Of a stretch of 64,000 nucleotides of DNA, positions 34,034-46,144 are shown piece by piece (the stretch's first letter is position 1; the number at the start of each line of letters is the position of its first letter). The DNA is taken from positions 1-64,000 of the forward strand of contig JAHFRV010000004.1 in the NCBI GenBank assembly GCA_023266095.1. Direction: 5' to 3'. The position numbers and the translations under genes are program-made. Source of the stretch: Gammaproteobacteria bacterium. GTDB lineage: Bacteria > Pseudomonadota > Gammaproteobacteria > DRLM01. The notes under the pieces were generated by a model. It searched no databases and was not told the origin of the DNA. It was given only the letters and a program-made list of their open reading frames with translations.

Positions 34034-35227
34034 GTGGATCTCGCCCCCCTCCGTTTGAAGCAGCAAGAAGACAAACGCCTGCGCGCCGGCCATGTCTGGG
34101 TATTCAGCAACGAAGTGGACATCGCCGCGACGCCGCTCACCGCCTTCGCAGCGGGCCAGCCGGTGGAGTTTCAAGACCACGCCGGCAAGAGTCTGGGCAG
34201 CGGTTATGTGAATCCGCATTCGCTGATCTGCGGCCGCCTGGTGAGCCGCGACGCGAAATATATCCTCAACAAATCGCTGCTGGTGCACCGCCTCAATATC
34301 GCCTTGTCACTGCGCGAACGGCTGTTCGCCAAACCGTATTACCGGCTGGTGTTCGGCGAGGGCGACGGCCTGCCCGGACTGGTGGTGGACCGTTACGGCG
34401 ACACCCTGGTGGCGCAGATCAACACCGCGGGCATGGAACGCATCAAAGACGAGGTGGTGGTCGCCCTGCAGGAAGTGCTGCAACCGGCCCGCATCGTGTT
34501 CCGCAATGACAGTTCGAGCCGCGCCCTGGAAGGTTTGGAGAATTACGTTGAAACCGCCTGGGGCGAGCCGGCGGACGAGGTGGCGCTGGAAGAAAACGGC
34601 GTGCGCTTCGAGGCGCCCATCCTCAGCGGCCAGAAGACCGGCTGGTTTTACGATCACCGCATGAACCGCGCCCGCATGCAGCAGTATGTGGCCGGCAAGC
34701 GGGTGCTGGACGTGTTCAGCTATATCGGCGGCTGGGGGGTGCAGGCCGCGGCGGCAGGGGCCGAACAGGTCATGTGCGTCGACAGCTCGGAACAGGCCTT
34801 GGCGCGGGTGAGCCGCAACGCCGCGCTGAACGGGGTGGAGGGACGGGTGAATACCAGTCACGGTGAGGCCTTCGAGGCGCTCAAGCAATTGCGCGAAGAG
34901 CGCGAGCGTTTCGACGTGGTCATCCTCGATCCGCCGGCCTTCATCAAACGCAAAAAGGATTTTCATGCCGGGTTGGCCGCTTATCAGCGCCTCAATCAAC
35001 AGGCCATGCAGGTGCTGGCGAGGGACGGGATATTGATCTCGGCCTCCTGTTCCTACCACCTGTCGGCGGCCAATCTGCGCCAGGTTTTGCAACAGACCAG
35101 CCGCCACGTCGACCGCAACCTGGTGATCCTCGAACAAGGCCAGCAGGGGCCGGACCACCCCATTCTGCCGGCAGTGGTTGAAACCGAATATCTCAAAGCC
35201 TTGATCTGCCGGGTGCTGCCCAATTAA
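34034..35227 (+). CDS. rlmI: 23S rRNA (cytosine) methyltransferase, RlmI-like
   Basis: A 397-aa enzyme expected to methylate a cytosine of 23S rRNA at C5. It has the N-terminal PUA-type RNA-binding region (LRAGHVWVFSNEVD), then GEGDGLPGLVVDRYGD, SGQKTGWFYDHRMNR, the SAM site VLDVFSYIGGWGVQAA, VILDPPAFIKRK and the cysteine motif SCSYHLS. The length and order match YccW/RlmI. The GTG at 34034 (MDLAPLRLK) is chosen because GAAGGA lies before it; an upstream in-frame ATG at 34001 lacks a site. Confidence 0.9.
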   Translation: MDLAPLRLKQQEDKRLRAGHVWVFSNEVDIAATPLTAFAAGQPVEFQDHAGKSLGSGYVNPHSLICGRLVSRDAKYILNKSLLVHRLNIALSLRERLFAKPYYRLVFGEGDGLPGLVVDRYGDTLVAQINTAGMERIKDEVVVALQEVLQPARIVFRNDSSSRALEGLENYVETAWGEPADEVALEENGVRFEAPILSGQKTGWFYDHRMNRARMQQYVAGKRVLDVFSYIGGWGVQAAAAGAEQVMCVDSSEQALARVSRNAALNGVEGRVNTSHGEAFEALKQLREERERFDVVILDPPAFIKRKKDFHAGLAAYQRLNQQAMQVLARDGILISASCSYHLSAANLRQVLQQTSRHVDRNLVILEQGQQGPDHPILPAVVETEYLKALICRVLPN

Positions 35228-35228
35228 T

Positions 35229-35308
35229 GGAAGCTCTGAATAATTCCATCCTGGAATTCTCAAAGCCCATCTCTGCGCCGCAGGAACCATCGATTAATCA
35301 GAGGCTCC
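35229..35308. repeat. 80-bp palindromic repeat with imperfect terminal inverted repeats (copy 2 of 3)
   Basis: The element starts GGAAGCTCTGAATAAT and ends ATTAATCAGAGGCTCC, whose reverse complement is a close match to the start. Near the left end a palindrome AATTCCATCCTGGAATT lies between the arms. Copies with the same left end and the same right end occur at 54534 and, truncated, at 13217. The structure is like a small non-autonomous transposon end pair, possibly derived from an IS5-type element. Confidence 0.55.
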
Positions 35309-35500
35309 CTAACTGGTTGGGACGGCCTGGGTCAGGCCGCTCAAGCCATGGCCTGAATTACCCGCTATACTTTACAGGCCCCGCGGGAGGGTGGGGATAG
35401 GGGCGGTTCAGGCCGCCACTGTTAATGGGCAGCGGGTGCGAGGGGTTGCACCAATTCTGCCGAAACACAGACAGGTACCAATAACAGAACAACTTACCTT

Positions 35501-36151
35501 ATGAGAGCAGCCAAACCCCTGCACTGTATTTTGCTCGGACTGGCCTTGACGGCCAGCAGCGGGCTGGCCCTGGCCCAATCGGACATCTACGTCTACCGCG
35601 ATGAGAGCGGCGTGCTCAATTTCACCAACATCCGCAGCCATGACCGGCGCGACACCTTGGTGGAAGTGAAGAAATACCGCTCCGCCGGACCGCGCGCCAG
35701 CAAAGTGACGTATAGTCCGGGCCGCCAGATCAGCGCGCCGCTGCGAGCCATGGAGCCGCCCGCCCACCTAGACAGCATCGTGACCCGCGCCGCGGCAGAT
35801 TATCAAGTGGACAAGGCCCTGGTACACGCGATTATTCAGGCCGAGTCCGCCTTCAACGACCGCGCCATTTCCGCCAAAGGGGCCTCGGGCCTGATGCAGT
35901 TGATGCCGGCCACCGCGCAACGCTTTGGCGTGCGTAATGTGTTCGACCCCACTCAGAACGTTACCGGCGGAGTGCGTTATATGCGCGCCTTGCTCGAACA
36001 GTTTCGCTTCGACATCCGCTTGGCGCTGGCCGCTTATAACGCCGGTGAGAACGCCGTGTTGCGTTACGGCGGCATTCCGCCTTATCCGGAAACGACCAAT
36101 TACGTCAATAAAGTAATGCAGCTGCACACCCTCTACCGCAATCGCGGTTGA
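35501..36151 (+). CDS. Exported lytic transglycosylase (SLT domain)
   Basis: A 216-aa exported murein hydrolase that cleaves glycan strands. A signal peptide (1-26, ending ALA) is followed by a small N-terminal domain with the DUF4124-like start ([17 protein letters not shown]) and an SLT domain from about 88. The catalytic glutamate is E115 in [10 protein letters not shown], followed by [13 protein letters not shown] and the AYNAGENAV motif. It is upstream of lgt-thyA-folA and could share transcription. Confidence 0.93.
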   Translation: MRAAKPLHCILLGLALTASSGLALAQSDIYVYRDESGVLNFTNIRSHDRRDTLVEVKKYRSAGPRASKVTYSPGRQISAPLRAMEPPAHLDSIVTRAAADYQVDKALVHAIIQAESAFNDRAISAKGASGLMQLMPATAQRFGVRNVFDPTQNVTGGVRYMRALLEQFRFDIRLALAAYNAGENAVLRYGGIPPYPETTNYVNKVMQLHTLYRNRG

Positions 36152-36231
36152 GCTCCCCGCACCGCCGCAAAGGTTTTACCCGGCGCGCCGCAAATCGTTA
36201 CAATACCGGCCATTCAGCCGCAGGCGCCCGC

Positions 36232-37044
36232 ATGTTGACTTACCCGAATATCGATCCCGTCGCCCTTCAGCTCGGCCCGCTCAAAATCCATTGGTATGGA
36301 TTGATGTACCTGGTCGGCTTCAGTGCCGCCTGGTGGCTGGGCCGCCGGCGGGCGCGCCGCCCCGCTTCGGGCTGGTCGGATCAGCAGGTGGCGGATCTGA
36401 TTTTTTACGGCGCGATGGGCGCGGTGCTGGGCGGCCGTCTGGGTTACGTCCTCTTTTACGACTTCCCGGCCTTTCTCGCCGAACCCTTGCGCATCTTCAA
36501 GGTGTGGGAGGGGGGCATGTCGTTTCACGGCGGGTTAATCGGCGTGATCATCGCCATGTGGCTGCTGGGCCGTCACTGTCACAAAAGTTTTTTCCAGGTC
36601 GCTGACTTCACCGCGCCGCTGGTGCCTATCGGTCTCTGTGCCGGCCGTATCGGTAATTTCATCAACGGCGAGTTGTGGGGGCGGGTCAGCGATGTGCCGT
36701 GGGCCATGGTGTTCCCGACCGGCGGACCGCTGCCGCGCCATCCCTCGCAACTTTACGAAGCACTGCTCGAAGGCGTGCTGCTGTTCATCATCCTCTGGCT
36801 GTATTCCAGCAAGCCGCGGCCGGCGATGGCGGTGTCGGGACTGTTTCTGCTGGGCTATGGCAGCTTCCGTTTCAGCGTCGAGTTCGTGCGTGAGCCGGAT
36901 ATTCAATTGGGCTATTTGGCCTTCGATTGGCTGACCATGGGCCAAGTATTGTCGGCGCCGCTGATCGTCGGCGGCGCAGCGCTGTTGTGGTGGGCGTACC
37001 GGTCGGCGCCCCGAAAAATCCATGACGAAGGATCGCGGCGATGA
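36232..37044 (+). CDS. lgt: Prolipoprotein diacylglyceryl transferase
   Basis: Inner-membrane enzyme that attaches diacylglycerol to the lipobox cysteine of preprolipoproteins; about 270 aa with seven membrane segments. The signature [14 protein letters not shown] and the HGGLIG and RHPSQLYEA motifs are present. The ATG at 36232 (MLTYPNIDP) is the standard start; the longer open frame reaches back into the transglycosylase gene. It overlaps thyA by ATGA. Confidence 0.96.
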   Translation: MLTYPNIDPVALQLGPLKIHWYGLMYLVGFSAAWWLGRRRARRPASGWSDQQVADLIFYGAMGAVLGGRLGYVLFYDFPAFLAEPLRIFKVWEGGMSFHGGLIGVIIAMWLLGRHCHKSFFQVADFTAPLVPIGLCAGRIGNFINGELWGRVSDVPWAMVFPTGGPLPRHPSQLYEALLEGVLLFIILWLYSSKPRPAMAVSGLFLLGYGSFRFSVEFVREPDIQLGYLAFDWLTMGQVLSAPLIVGGAALLWWAYRSAPRKIHDEGSRR

Positions 37045-37835
37045 AGCAATACCTGGAACTGATGCGTCACGTCCAACAACACGGCGTGCGCAAGGAAGAC
37101 CGCACCGGTACCGGCACGCTGAGTGTGTTCGGTCATCAGCTGCGTTTCGATCTCGCCGCCGGCTTTCCGGTGGTCACCACCAAGAAACTGCACCTGCGTT
37201 CCATCATCCACGAGCTGCTGTGGTTCCTCAAAGGCGACACCAATATCCAATATCTGCGCGATAACGGCGTAAGCATTTGGGACGAGTGGGCCGACGCCGA
37301 CGGTGAACTCGGTCCAATCTACGGTTACCAGTGGCGCTCGTGGCCGGCACCGGACGGCCGGCATATCGATCAGATCAGCCAGGTCATCGAGCAGATCAAA
37401 AAAAATCCCGACTCGCGGCGCCTGATCGTCAGCGCCTGGAACGTCGCCGATATCGAGCATATGGCACTGCCGCCCTGCCACGCCTTTTTTCAGTTCTACG
37501 TGGCGGAGGGGCGTTTGTCCTGCCAGCTCTATCAGCGTAGCGCCGATATCTTTCTCGGCGTGCCGTTCAATATCGCCTCCTATGCCTTGCTGACGTTAAT
37601 GATCGCGCAAGTCACCGGCTTGCAGCCCGGCGAATTCGTGCACACCCTCGGCGACGCCCACCTCTATCTCAATCACCTCGAACAGGCGGCGCTGCAATTG
37701 TTGCGCACACCGTACGCCTTGCCGCGCATGCAGCTCAATCCGGCGGTGAAGTCGATCTTCGATTTCCATTACGAGGACTTTGAATTGCTGGATTATCAAT
37801 CTCACCCCGCCATCAAGGCGCCGGTGGCGGTGTAG
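37041..37835 (+). CDS. thyA: Thymidylate synthase
   Basis: Converts dUMP to dTMP using methylenetetrahydrofolate; 264 aa, identical in length to E. coli ThyA. The catalytic cysteine C146 lies in [12 protein letters not shown], with [17 protein letters not shown] and [11 protein letters not shown] downstream. Overlaps lgt by ATGA and lies four bases before the folA start, the common lgt-thyA-folA arrangement. Confidence 0.98.
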   Translation: MKQYLELMRHVQQHGVRKEDRTGTGTLSVFGHQLRFDLAAGFPVVTTKKLHLRSIIHELLWFLKGDTNIQYLRDNGVSIWDEWADADGELGPIYGYQWRSWPAPDGRHIDQISQVIEQIKKNPDSRRLIVSAWNVADIEHMALPPCHAFFQFYVAEGRLSCQLYQRSADIFLGVPFNIASYALLTLMIAQVTGLQPGEFVHTLGDAHLYLNHLEQAALQLLRTPYALPRMQLNPAVKSIFDFHYEDFELLDYQSHPAIKAPVAV

Positions 37836-37839
37836 GGCG

Positions 37840-38331
37840 GTGATCATCTCCCTCATCGCCGCCATGGGCGAAGGCCGGGTGATCGGTATTGAAAACCGTT
37901 TGCCCTGGCGCCTGCCCGCCGATATGCAACACTTCCGCCGCGTCACGATGGGCAAGCCGGTGCTGATGGGACGCAAAACCTTCGACTCTATCGGCAAACC
38001 GTTGCCGGGGCGGCTCAATATCGTCGTCAGCCAAGACCGCGCCTTTCATCCCGAGGGGGTGGTGACCGCTCATAGCATTGAAGACGCCCTCACTGCGGCG
38101 GGCGACGCCGACGAAATCATGGTAATCGGCGGCGCTTCGTTTTATGAACAGCTGTTGCCGCGCGCGCAACGTTTGTACCTCACCGAAATCCACCACAACT
38201 TCGTCGGCGATGCCTTTTTCCCGGCGATGAATCCTCAAACGTGGCGCGAAATGGCCCGCGAAGACCACGCGCCGGACGCCAACAATCCTTACGCCTATAG
38301 TTTCGTGACCTTGGAGCGACGGAACTCTTAA
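37840..38331 (+). CDS. folA: Dihydrofolate reductase
   Basis: Regenerates tetrahydrofolate, including the dihydrofolate released by the neighbouring thymidylate synthase; about 163 aa. Recognisable are IISLIAAMGEGRVIG, LPWRLPADMQHFR with the catalytic aspartate, MGRKTFDSIGKPLPGR and VIGGASFYEQLLP. The GTG at 37840 lies right after thyA with GGGCG-type spacing and no clean Shine-Dalgarno, suggesting coupling to thyA. A small terminator follows at 38412. Confidence 0.96.
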   Translation: MIISLIAAMGEGRVIGIENRLPWRLPADMQHFRRVTMGKPVLMGRKTFDSIGKPLPGRLNIVVSQDRAFHPEGVVTAHSIEDALTAAGDADEIMVIGGASFYEQLLPRAQRLYLTEIHHNFVGDAFFPAMNPQTWREMAREDHAPDANNPYAYSFVTLERRNS

Positions 38332-38642
38332 ATTCCCCGACGGGTTTCAGCGGAGGCGCCCGCGTCTCGCCCTAAACAGCGGCTACGTTAATTTTTTCAG
38401 CTTATTTCGATAAAGGCCACTCTAGGCCTTTTCTCGCGGCCTACCGCGGCCGTTAACTTCTACAGCCCCCCTTGCAATTAGCGCAGGGCATGGCGCTGAA
38501 GATGGTTAAAAAATGCATCTCCCTGCGCGCCGGATTAGTTAATAGCCTTAACGGCGATCATTCGAAAACTATTTCTGAATGGGCTATTAATAGACGCGCA
38601 GCGTTGTGCCGTGATATCAGCAGTCCGAGGTTAGCTAGTAAA
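38332..38642. other. Gap between folA and the HDOD gene
   Basis: This 311-base stretch holds the folA terminator and a 9-bp inverted repeat TTAATAGCC/GGCTATTAA (38539-38547 and 38582-38590). The reading frame of the next gene is open through part of it, but the family-like sequence starts only at 38643. No promoter was convincing. Confidence 0.35.
38412..38432 (+). terminator. Weak intrinsic terminator after folA
   Basis: AAAGGCC (38412-38418), loop actcta, GGCCTTT (38425-38431), then TC. It is short but perfect and lies 80 bases after the stop codon. Confidence 0.5.
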
Positions 38643-40400
38643 ATGAAAAAGGATACTTCATTACCTACAGGTAGCAGTCATCTTGACTTGCTAAGCCACA
38701 ACGCCACCATGGCACGGCTCAAAGCCGGCATGGACCGGCTCGGTGATCTACCCATCTTCAGCACCAGCATCAATAAAGTGCGGCGGGTCAGCTCCGATCC
38801 GCAGGCTGATGCCATGGCCGTGGCCCAGGAGGTGTTGAAGGACGCGAACTTGAGCAGCAAACTCTTACGCCTCGCCAACTCGGCTTATTACAACCGGGGC
38901 CTCGGCAAAATCTCGGTGATCTCGCGCGCAGTGATCATGATGGGTTTCGAGACCGTGCGTAACCTCACCCTCACCTTGAAACTGATCGAGAGCTTTCAAA
39001 AATCCAACACCGCCGTCGATATGAGCCGCTTGCTGGTACGCTCTTATCTGGCGGCCGGCTTGGTGCGGAATGTGGCGACCAAATGCGGCGTCAAGGATAT
39101 TGAAGAGAGTTATGTGTGTGCGTTGTTGCACAATCTGGGCGAGATCATCGTGGCCTATGTGCTGCCGCACGAATTCATGAAGATACAGGAACAACAAAAG
39201 CTCGCGAAGGTGATCCATAGCCAGGCTCAGCATAATGTGCTCGGCACCAGCTTTGACGCCATCGGTCAGGATTTGGCGGGAACCTGGGAATTTCCGCCGC
39301 TGGTGGTGAGCTCGATGTCACGCACGTCGATCAAGATCAGCGGCGTCGTGCACGATCGCTTGCAGATCAATCGCGCACTATCCTTTTTCGCCAACGACTT
39401 GGTGGGTGCCTTGTATGTCGAGGCCAGCGATTCCGCTGAGCGCTTTTCTAGCTCCATGCGCAACCTCGCGGCGGTTACCGGCTCGGAGTCCGGCCTTATC
39501 GAACACAGCCTTGGTGAATCCTTCCGCATGTCCTGCGCGCTGGCCCACGATTACGGCTTAGACAAAAATCTGCTCAAACCCCTGTTAGGCGAAGGCGACG
39601 ACACTGCTCGCGATAAATGGGCCCGGCAATTTTCTTATCTCGCCTCCACCGGTAAGGAACAGCCCGCCTCTCCAATCATGGTGGCGGATGATACAAATTC
39701 ACTTGCCGAGACTGGCAATCCGTCTCTGAAAAATGCCGCACTGGCCACTCCGCTCGCGGCCGCTGTCAAACCCGTTGCGGCGGTTGCGCTAGTGCCGATT
39801 TCCGCGTCGGATACGACAACCAGCGCCGCCGCGCAGCCGGTTGCGACGGCGCCGTCCTCGGCCGTTACCGAGCCCGCTGCCGCAACGATACATGAGGCGC
39901 AGTTACAATTAACCTTGATTCAGGAAATCAGCAATTTGATTGCGCAAGGCGCGCGCTTGAATCAAGTGTTCGTCAAAGCGCTCGAAGGCATACAACGCGG
40001 CGTGGGATTTGATCGTGTCATTCTGTGTCTGGTTACGCCGGACCGGCGCAATTATGTCGCCCGGCTGGCGGTAGGACAAGGCCGTGAACAAATGAAGGAA
40101 TTTTTTGCATTGCCCATCGAACCGCAGCGTGATTTTTTTTCCAAGGTGCTTATAGAAGGGGGAGAAGTGTTAGTGGCAGATACCGCCCATCCCGCTTACG
40201 CGGCGCTGCTGCCCAAGGACTTTCTCCGCGTCGCCGCCGTTAAGAGTTTCATCGTCGTCGCCGTGAGCTATGAGGGTAAACCGGTCGGTTTTTTCTACGC
40301 GGACCGGTCGGTTTCACAACGGCTGATCGACGCCGGGGATTTGCGCAACATGGTGAACTTCGTCACTCAGGCCCGCTTGGCCTTGCGTTTATGCAGTTAA
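38643..40400 (+). CDS. HDOD-domain signalling protein with C-terminal GAF domain
   Basis: A cytoplasmic protein of about 585 aa. The HDOD domain (about 25-230) has LPIFSTSINKVRRVSSDP, LSSKLLRLANSAYYN and ALLHNLGEIIVAYVLP. A middle helical region and an Ala/Pro/Thr-rich linker (about 345-410) lead to a GAF domain (about 420-585: LNQVFVKALEGIQRGVGFDRVIL and VVAVSYEGKPVGFFYADR). HDOD proteins act in bacterial signalling, often linked to c-di-GMP or stress pathways, without hydrolase activity of their own. The ATG at 38643 has GAGG 12 bases upstream. Confidence 0.85.
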   Translation: MKKDTSLPTGSSHLDLLSHNATMARLKAGMDRLGDLPIFSTSINKVRRVSSDPQADAMAVAQEVLKDANLSSKLLRLANSAYYNRGLGKISVISRAVIMMGFETVRNLTLTLKLIESFQKSNTAVDMSRLLVRSYLAAGLVRNVATKCGVKDIEESYVCALLHNLGEIIVAYVLPHEFMKIQEQQKLAKVIHSQAQHNVLGTSFDAIGQDLAGTWEFPPLVVSSMSRTSIKISGVVHDRLQINRALSFFANDLVGALYVEASDSAERFSSSMRNLAAVTGSESGLIEHSLGESFRMSCALAHDYGLDKNLLKPLLGEGDDTARDKWARQFSYLASTGKEQPASPIMVADDTNSLAETGNPSLKNAALATPLAAAVKPVAAVALVPISASDTTTSAAAQPVATAPSSAVTEPAAATIHEAQLQLTLIQEISNLIAQGARLNQVFVKALEGIQRGVGFDRVILCLVTPDRRNYVARLAVGQGREQMKEFFALPIEPQRDFFSKVLIEGGEVLVADTAHPAYAALLPKDFLRVAAVKSFIVVAVSYEGKPVGFFYADRSVSQRLIDAGDLRNMVNFVTQARLALRLCS

Positions 40401-40606
40401 TCATCAACCGATTGATGGTCGTGATCCGCCGCGCAGGACATGCGTTCGACAGCGAACGCTTCTTCATCGACATCATGGCGAAAACCCAAAATTACCGGTT
40501 ATTCTGGCGTCATGATTATTTAAATCATCCGCCCTCTCGCACTTGGTTGCAGGCTGGTTATAATGAACATACCGCTTAGCGTCACCAAAATCAGGGAGTG
40601 CCGAGC
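40401..40606. other. Gap between HDOD gene and pgl
   Basis: A 206-base region with a short open frame (40391-40579) that has no ribosome-binding site and no family-like sequence. AGGGAG (40593-40598) belongs to pgl. Confidence 0.3.
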
Positions 40607-41362
40607 ATGATCATGGGTGATTTGCGCCTATTCGCCGATAGCGATGCGCTGAGTTACGCCGCCGCGCAACGCTGGGTGCAGTTGGCGGAAGCGGCCATTT
40701 CGGCGCGGGGGAAATTCCATGTCGCGCTCTCGGGAGGTTCCACACCTCGCGCTTTGTATCGCCGGCTCGCTAATCCAGACTTCGCCGATCGCATCGCCTG
40801 GGACCGGGTGCATGTCTATTTCGGCGATGAGCGCCAGGTGCCGCCGGATCATGCCGACAGCAATTACCTCATGGCCAAAGACGCCTTGCTCAATCATGTG
40901 CCCATTCCGCCCGCGCAGATTTACCGCATGGAAGGGGAGCGCGAGGATATACACGAAGCCGCGACCAAATACGCGCAACTGCTCAGTTCTCGACTGCCGA
41001 TGTCGGCGCAAGGCGTCGTGCAATTCGATCTGTTGCTGCTCGGCCTCGGCCAGGATGGTCACATCGCTTCGCTATTTCCCGGCACGCCGGTATTACACGA
41101 ACGAGCGCGCCTGGTCGAGGCGGTGTTCGTCGAAAAACTGCAAACCTGGCGCATCACATTCACCTTGCCGGTCATCGATCACGCCCGTCACGTATTGATT
41201 TTGGTCGACGGTGAAAAGAAAGCGCCGATTTTGCGTGATGTGTTCAGCGCGCGCACCACTCTACCTCCTTATCCGGTGCAGCTCATCACTCCGCATGGTA
41301 TTTTAGAGTGGTATGTCGATAAGGAGGCGGCCGGTCTGCTTCCGGAAAGTTTACGTTCATGA
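40607..41362 (+). CDS. pgl: 6-phosphogluconolactonase (DevB type)
   Basis: Hydrolyses 6-phosphogluconolactone in the oxidative pentose phosphate or Entner-Doudoroff route; about 251 aa. Signatures are ALSGGSTPRALYRRLA, VYFGDERQVPPDHADSN, LLGLGQDGHIASLFPGT and RITFTLPVI. ATG 40607 is eight bases from AGGGAG; GTG 40598 and ATG 40613 are less well placed. It overlaps glk by ATGA. A zwf gene, the usual partner, is not in the window. Confidence 0.93.
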   Translation: MIMGDLRLFADSDALSYAAAQRWVQLAEAAISARGKFHVALSGGSTPRALYRRLANPDFADRIAWDRVHVYFGDERQVPPDHADSNYLMAKDALLNHVPIPPAQIYRMEGEREDIHEAATKYAQLLSSRLPMSAQGVVQFDLLLLGLGQDGHIASLFPGTPVLHERARLVEAVFVEKLQTWRITFTLPVIDHARHVLILVDGEKKAPILRDVFSARTTLPPYPVQLITPHGILEWYVDKEAAGLLPESLRS

Positions 41363-42375
41363 AGGTGTTGGCCGGCGACATCGGCGGCACCAAAACTTTA
41401 TTGCACATCGCCCATGTTGAGGACCGTCGATGCGACGTGCTACATCAGCGAAGTTATCGCAGCCTAGACTATGCTGATTTCGACGGTTTATTAACCGACT
41501 TTCTCGAGCACGCGCCCATTACGGCGCGCAGCGAGCTCAATTATGCCTGTTTCGGAGTCGCCGGGCCGGTGAGCGGTCCGGAGCACGGTCACCGCCATGC
41601 CAAGATCACTCAGTTGCCATGGCGCATGGACAGCCTCGCTTTGCAGGCCACCCATCGCTTGACCCGCGTCCGTTTGATCAACGACTTCCATGCCGTCGCC
41701 GCCGGTATCGATGCGCTCGGCCCGGACGATCTCGCCCCACTCAACACTATGCGGGCGCAGGCGCAGGCGCCGCGGCTGGTGGTCGGTGCGGGCACTGGTT
41801 TGGGTGTGGCCCAGCTGATGTGGGCGGACGGAGCTTATCGCATCTTTCCTTCGGAAGGCGGCCACATTCATTTCGCCCCCACCGATACCGTGCAGATGGA
41901 TCTGTTGAAACATCTGCAGCATGTGTATGGCCGCGTTTCCTGTGAGCGGGTAGTCTCGGGGCCGGGCTTGGTGGATATATTCCGCTTCCTTGGCATGGCA
42001 CAGCGCGAGGCGGCCGCACCCTTACTCACCAACGCGACCAACCCGGACCCGGCGGCGGTCATCGCGGCGCGCGCCGAGGCCGGCGATCCGCTGGCCCGGC
42101 GGGCCATACAACTTTTTATTTCGATTTACGGCGCGATTACCGGTGATCTTGCGCTGGTGAGCTTGGCATATGGCGGTATTTATCTTGCCGGCGGCATCGC
42201 GCCTAAACTCCTGCGCGCCTTTACTCTGGATGACTTCATGGCGGCTTATCGCGAGAAAGGCCGCATGAGTGGCTTAGTGAACAATATGCCGGTATCGGTG
42301 ATACTCAATCCCCACGTGGGCTTATTTGGCGCAACCTTACTGGCGGCGGATTTGAGCGAGAGCGCGGTTGATTGA
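41359..42375 (+). CDS. glk: Glucokinase
   Basis: ATP-dependent glucose phosphorylation, 338 aa, of the proteobacterial Glk family. The ATP site begins AGDIGGTKTLLHIA, followed by NYACFGVAGPVSG, RLINDFHAVAAGI, GAGTGLGVAQL and SEGGHIHFAPT. It overlaps pgl (ATGA), so the pair feeds glucose into the 6-phosphogluconate route. A bidirectional terminator separates it from the convergent gyrB. Confidence 0.95.
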   Translation: MKVLAGDIGGTKTLLHIAHVEDRRCDVLHQRSYRSLDYADFDGLLTDFLEHAPITARSELNYACFGVAGPVSGPEHGHRHAKITQLPWRMDSLALQATHRLTRVRLINDFHAVAAGIDALGPDDLAPLNTMRAQAQAPRLVVGAGTGLGVAQLMWADGAYRIFPSEGGHIHFAPTDTVQMDLLKHLQHVYGRVSCERVVSGPGLVDIFRFLGMAQREAAAPLLTNATNPDPAAVIAARAEAGDPLARRAIQLFISIYGAITGDLALVSLAYGGIYLAGGIAPKLLRAFTLDDFMAAYREKGRMSGLVNNMPVSVILNPHVGLFGATLLAADLSESAVD

Positions 42376-42463
42376 GTCTGCTCGGCGGCATGCTTTGCGT
42401 AAGCTTCGCCGATTAATTTAATGCCTGATACCAACCAGGTGCTGACGATCGGCCATGCTAACT

Positions 42464-42487
42464 AAAGGGGACTTGAACTTCCCCTTT
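42464..42487. terminator. Bidirectional terminator between glk and gyrB
   Basis: AAAGGGGA (42464-42471) and TCCCCTTT (42480-42487) with an 8-base loop. The A-rich left side and T-rich right side give a short U-tract in both directions, in the gap between convergent genes. Confidence 0.65.
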
Positions 42488-42512
42488 GCGTTTAACCGGC
42501 CCGGCCTAAATG

Positions 42513-44930
<2,418 letters not shown>

Positions 44931-45021
44931 CTATCACAATCGGGCGATTATAGCACCTCTGGCCGTAAAACAGCAGCTGATAATCTGGAATAACAATAAG
45001 ATAGAGCATATATCCGGGGAT

Positions 45022-46083
45022 TTAAGCTTGTGGCTTTATCTCGCCTTGTTCCACGTGAAACACGGTAAGCTCGGCATTAAATTCATGCGGTAGAGTTAAT
45101 TGCTCAGTCGCGGTCATAAACACCTGGCAGTTCATTTCAGCCAATAACTGCAATAATTTAAAACGGTGTTGTTGATCCAGTTCCGAAGCGAAATCATCAA
45201 CCAGAAAAACGCTGGGGTTGCTGTTGCAGTCGTTCACTACCATAGCCTGTGCCAACATCAATGCACACATCAGTAATTTCTGTTGGCCTCGCGAGACCAC
45301 ATCTTTAGCGGGTTTGCCGGCGGTTTTAATGATCAAGTCTGCACGGTGCGCGCCGTAACGGGTATAGCCAAATACTCGGTCCTGCTCTTGTCCCGTGCGT
45401 AGCACGTCGAAATAATCGGCATCCTCTCTCCACCCCGGCGCTAAGTTGAGCGAGATCGCTTCCAAATCACAAAGTCGTTTCAGATAGTATTCGATACGTG
45501 GGATCAGCCTGGTTAAATAAGCCAGCCGAAAACGGGTAATCCCCTGGGCTGATCTCACTAATTCATCATCCCAGGAACTGAGCTCATGGCCGGTGCGCAA
45601 TGCCATATTGCGTTGTTTAAGCGCCCGCTGATGACGTCGCCATAATGGAAGAAATTGGGGTTCCACGTGGAACACACCCCAGTCTATGAAGCGGCGGCGT
45701 AATTGCGGACCGTCTGAAAGTAGGCGATGGCTATCGGGACCGAGGAAAATCACCGGTAAACGCTCGGATAAAGCCGCACGGTTAGCAGCCAGATTACCAT
45801 CAATGCGATAATTGGCCCCATTACGATCAAATTCCGTGCCCAACGCCATACCAGAGCCTGCTAATTTACCTGTGACCACGCAGGTTTCAACGCCTGGTGG
45901 TAATAGATGACGCAAATCGACGCTCCGGAAGGAACAGCCGCGGCCTAAAAGATGAACTGCTTCAAGTATGCTGGTTTTACCCGCCCCATTGGCGCCCCAG
46001 AACAGATTAAATTGGGCACCCGGTAGCAGGCGGGCGGTACGGAGATTACGAAGGTTGTTTATATCCAGCCGGCTCAGCGCCAT
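45022..46083 (-). CDS. recF: DNA replication and repair protein RecF
   Basis: SMC-like ATPase that loads RecA at gaps together with RecO and RecR; 353 aa. The Walker A motif is WGANGAGKTSILEA, the signature motif SRGQQKLLMCALMLA, and Walker B VFLVDDFASELD. Positioned between dnaN and gyrB in the classical order. A 60-base gap separates it from dnaN. Confidence 0.97.
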   Translation of the reverse strand: MALSRLDINNLRNLRTARLLPGAQFNLFWGANGAGKTSILEAVHLLGRGCSFRSVDLRHLLPPGVETCVVTGKLAGSGMALGTEFDRNGANYRIDGNLAANRAALSERLPVIFLGPDSHRLLSDGPQLRRRFIDWGVFHVEPQFLPLWRRHQRALKQRNMALRTGHELSSWDDELVRSAQGITRFRLAYLTRLIPRIEYYLKRLCDLEAISLNLAPGWREDADYFDVLRTGQEQDRVFGYTRYGAHRADLIIKTAGKPAKDVVSRGQQKLLMCALMLAQAMVVNDCNSNPSVFLVDDFASELDQQHRFKLLQLLAEMNCQVFMTATEQLTLPHEFNAELTVFHVEQGEIKPQA

Positions 46084-46144
46084 GACCTTCTTCCCGGCAA
46101 GAAATATAACAACCGAAGACCAGTCGCCTTATCAACGACTATGG

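Noticed and set aside
40391-40579. Short plus-strand frame between the HDOD gene and pgl
   Set aside because: It has no ribosome-binding site, overlaps the HDOD stop, and shows no protein-like pattern.
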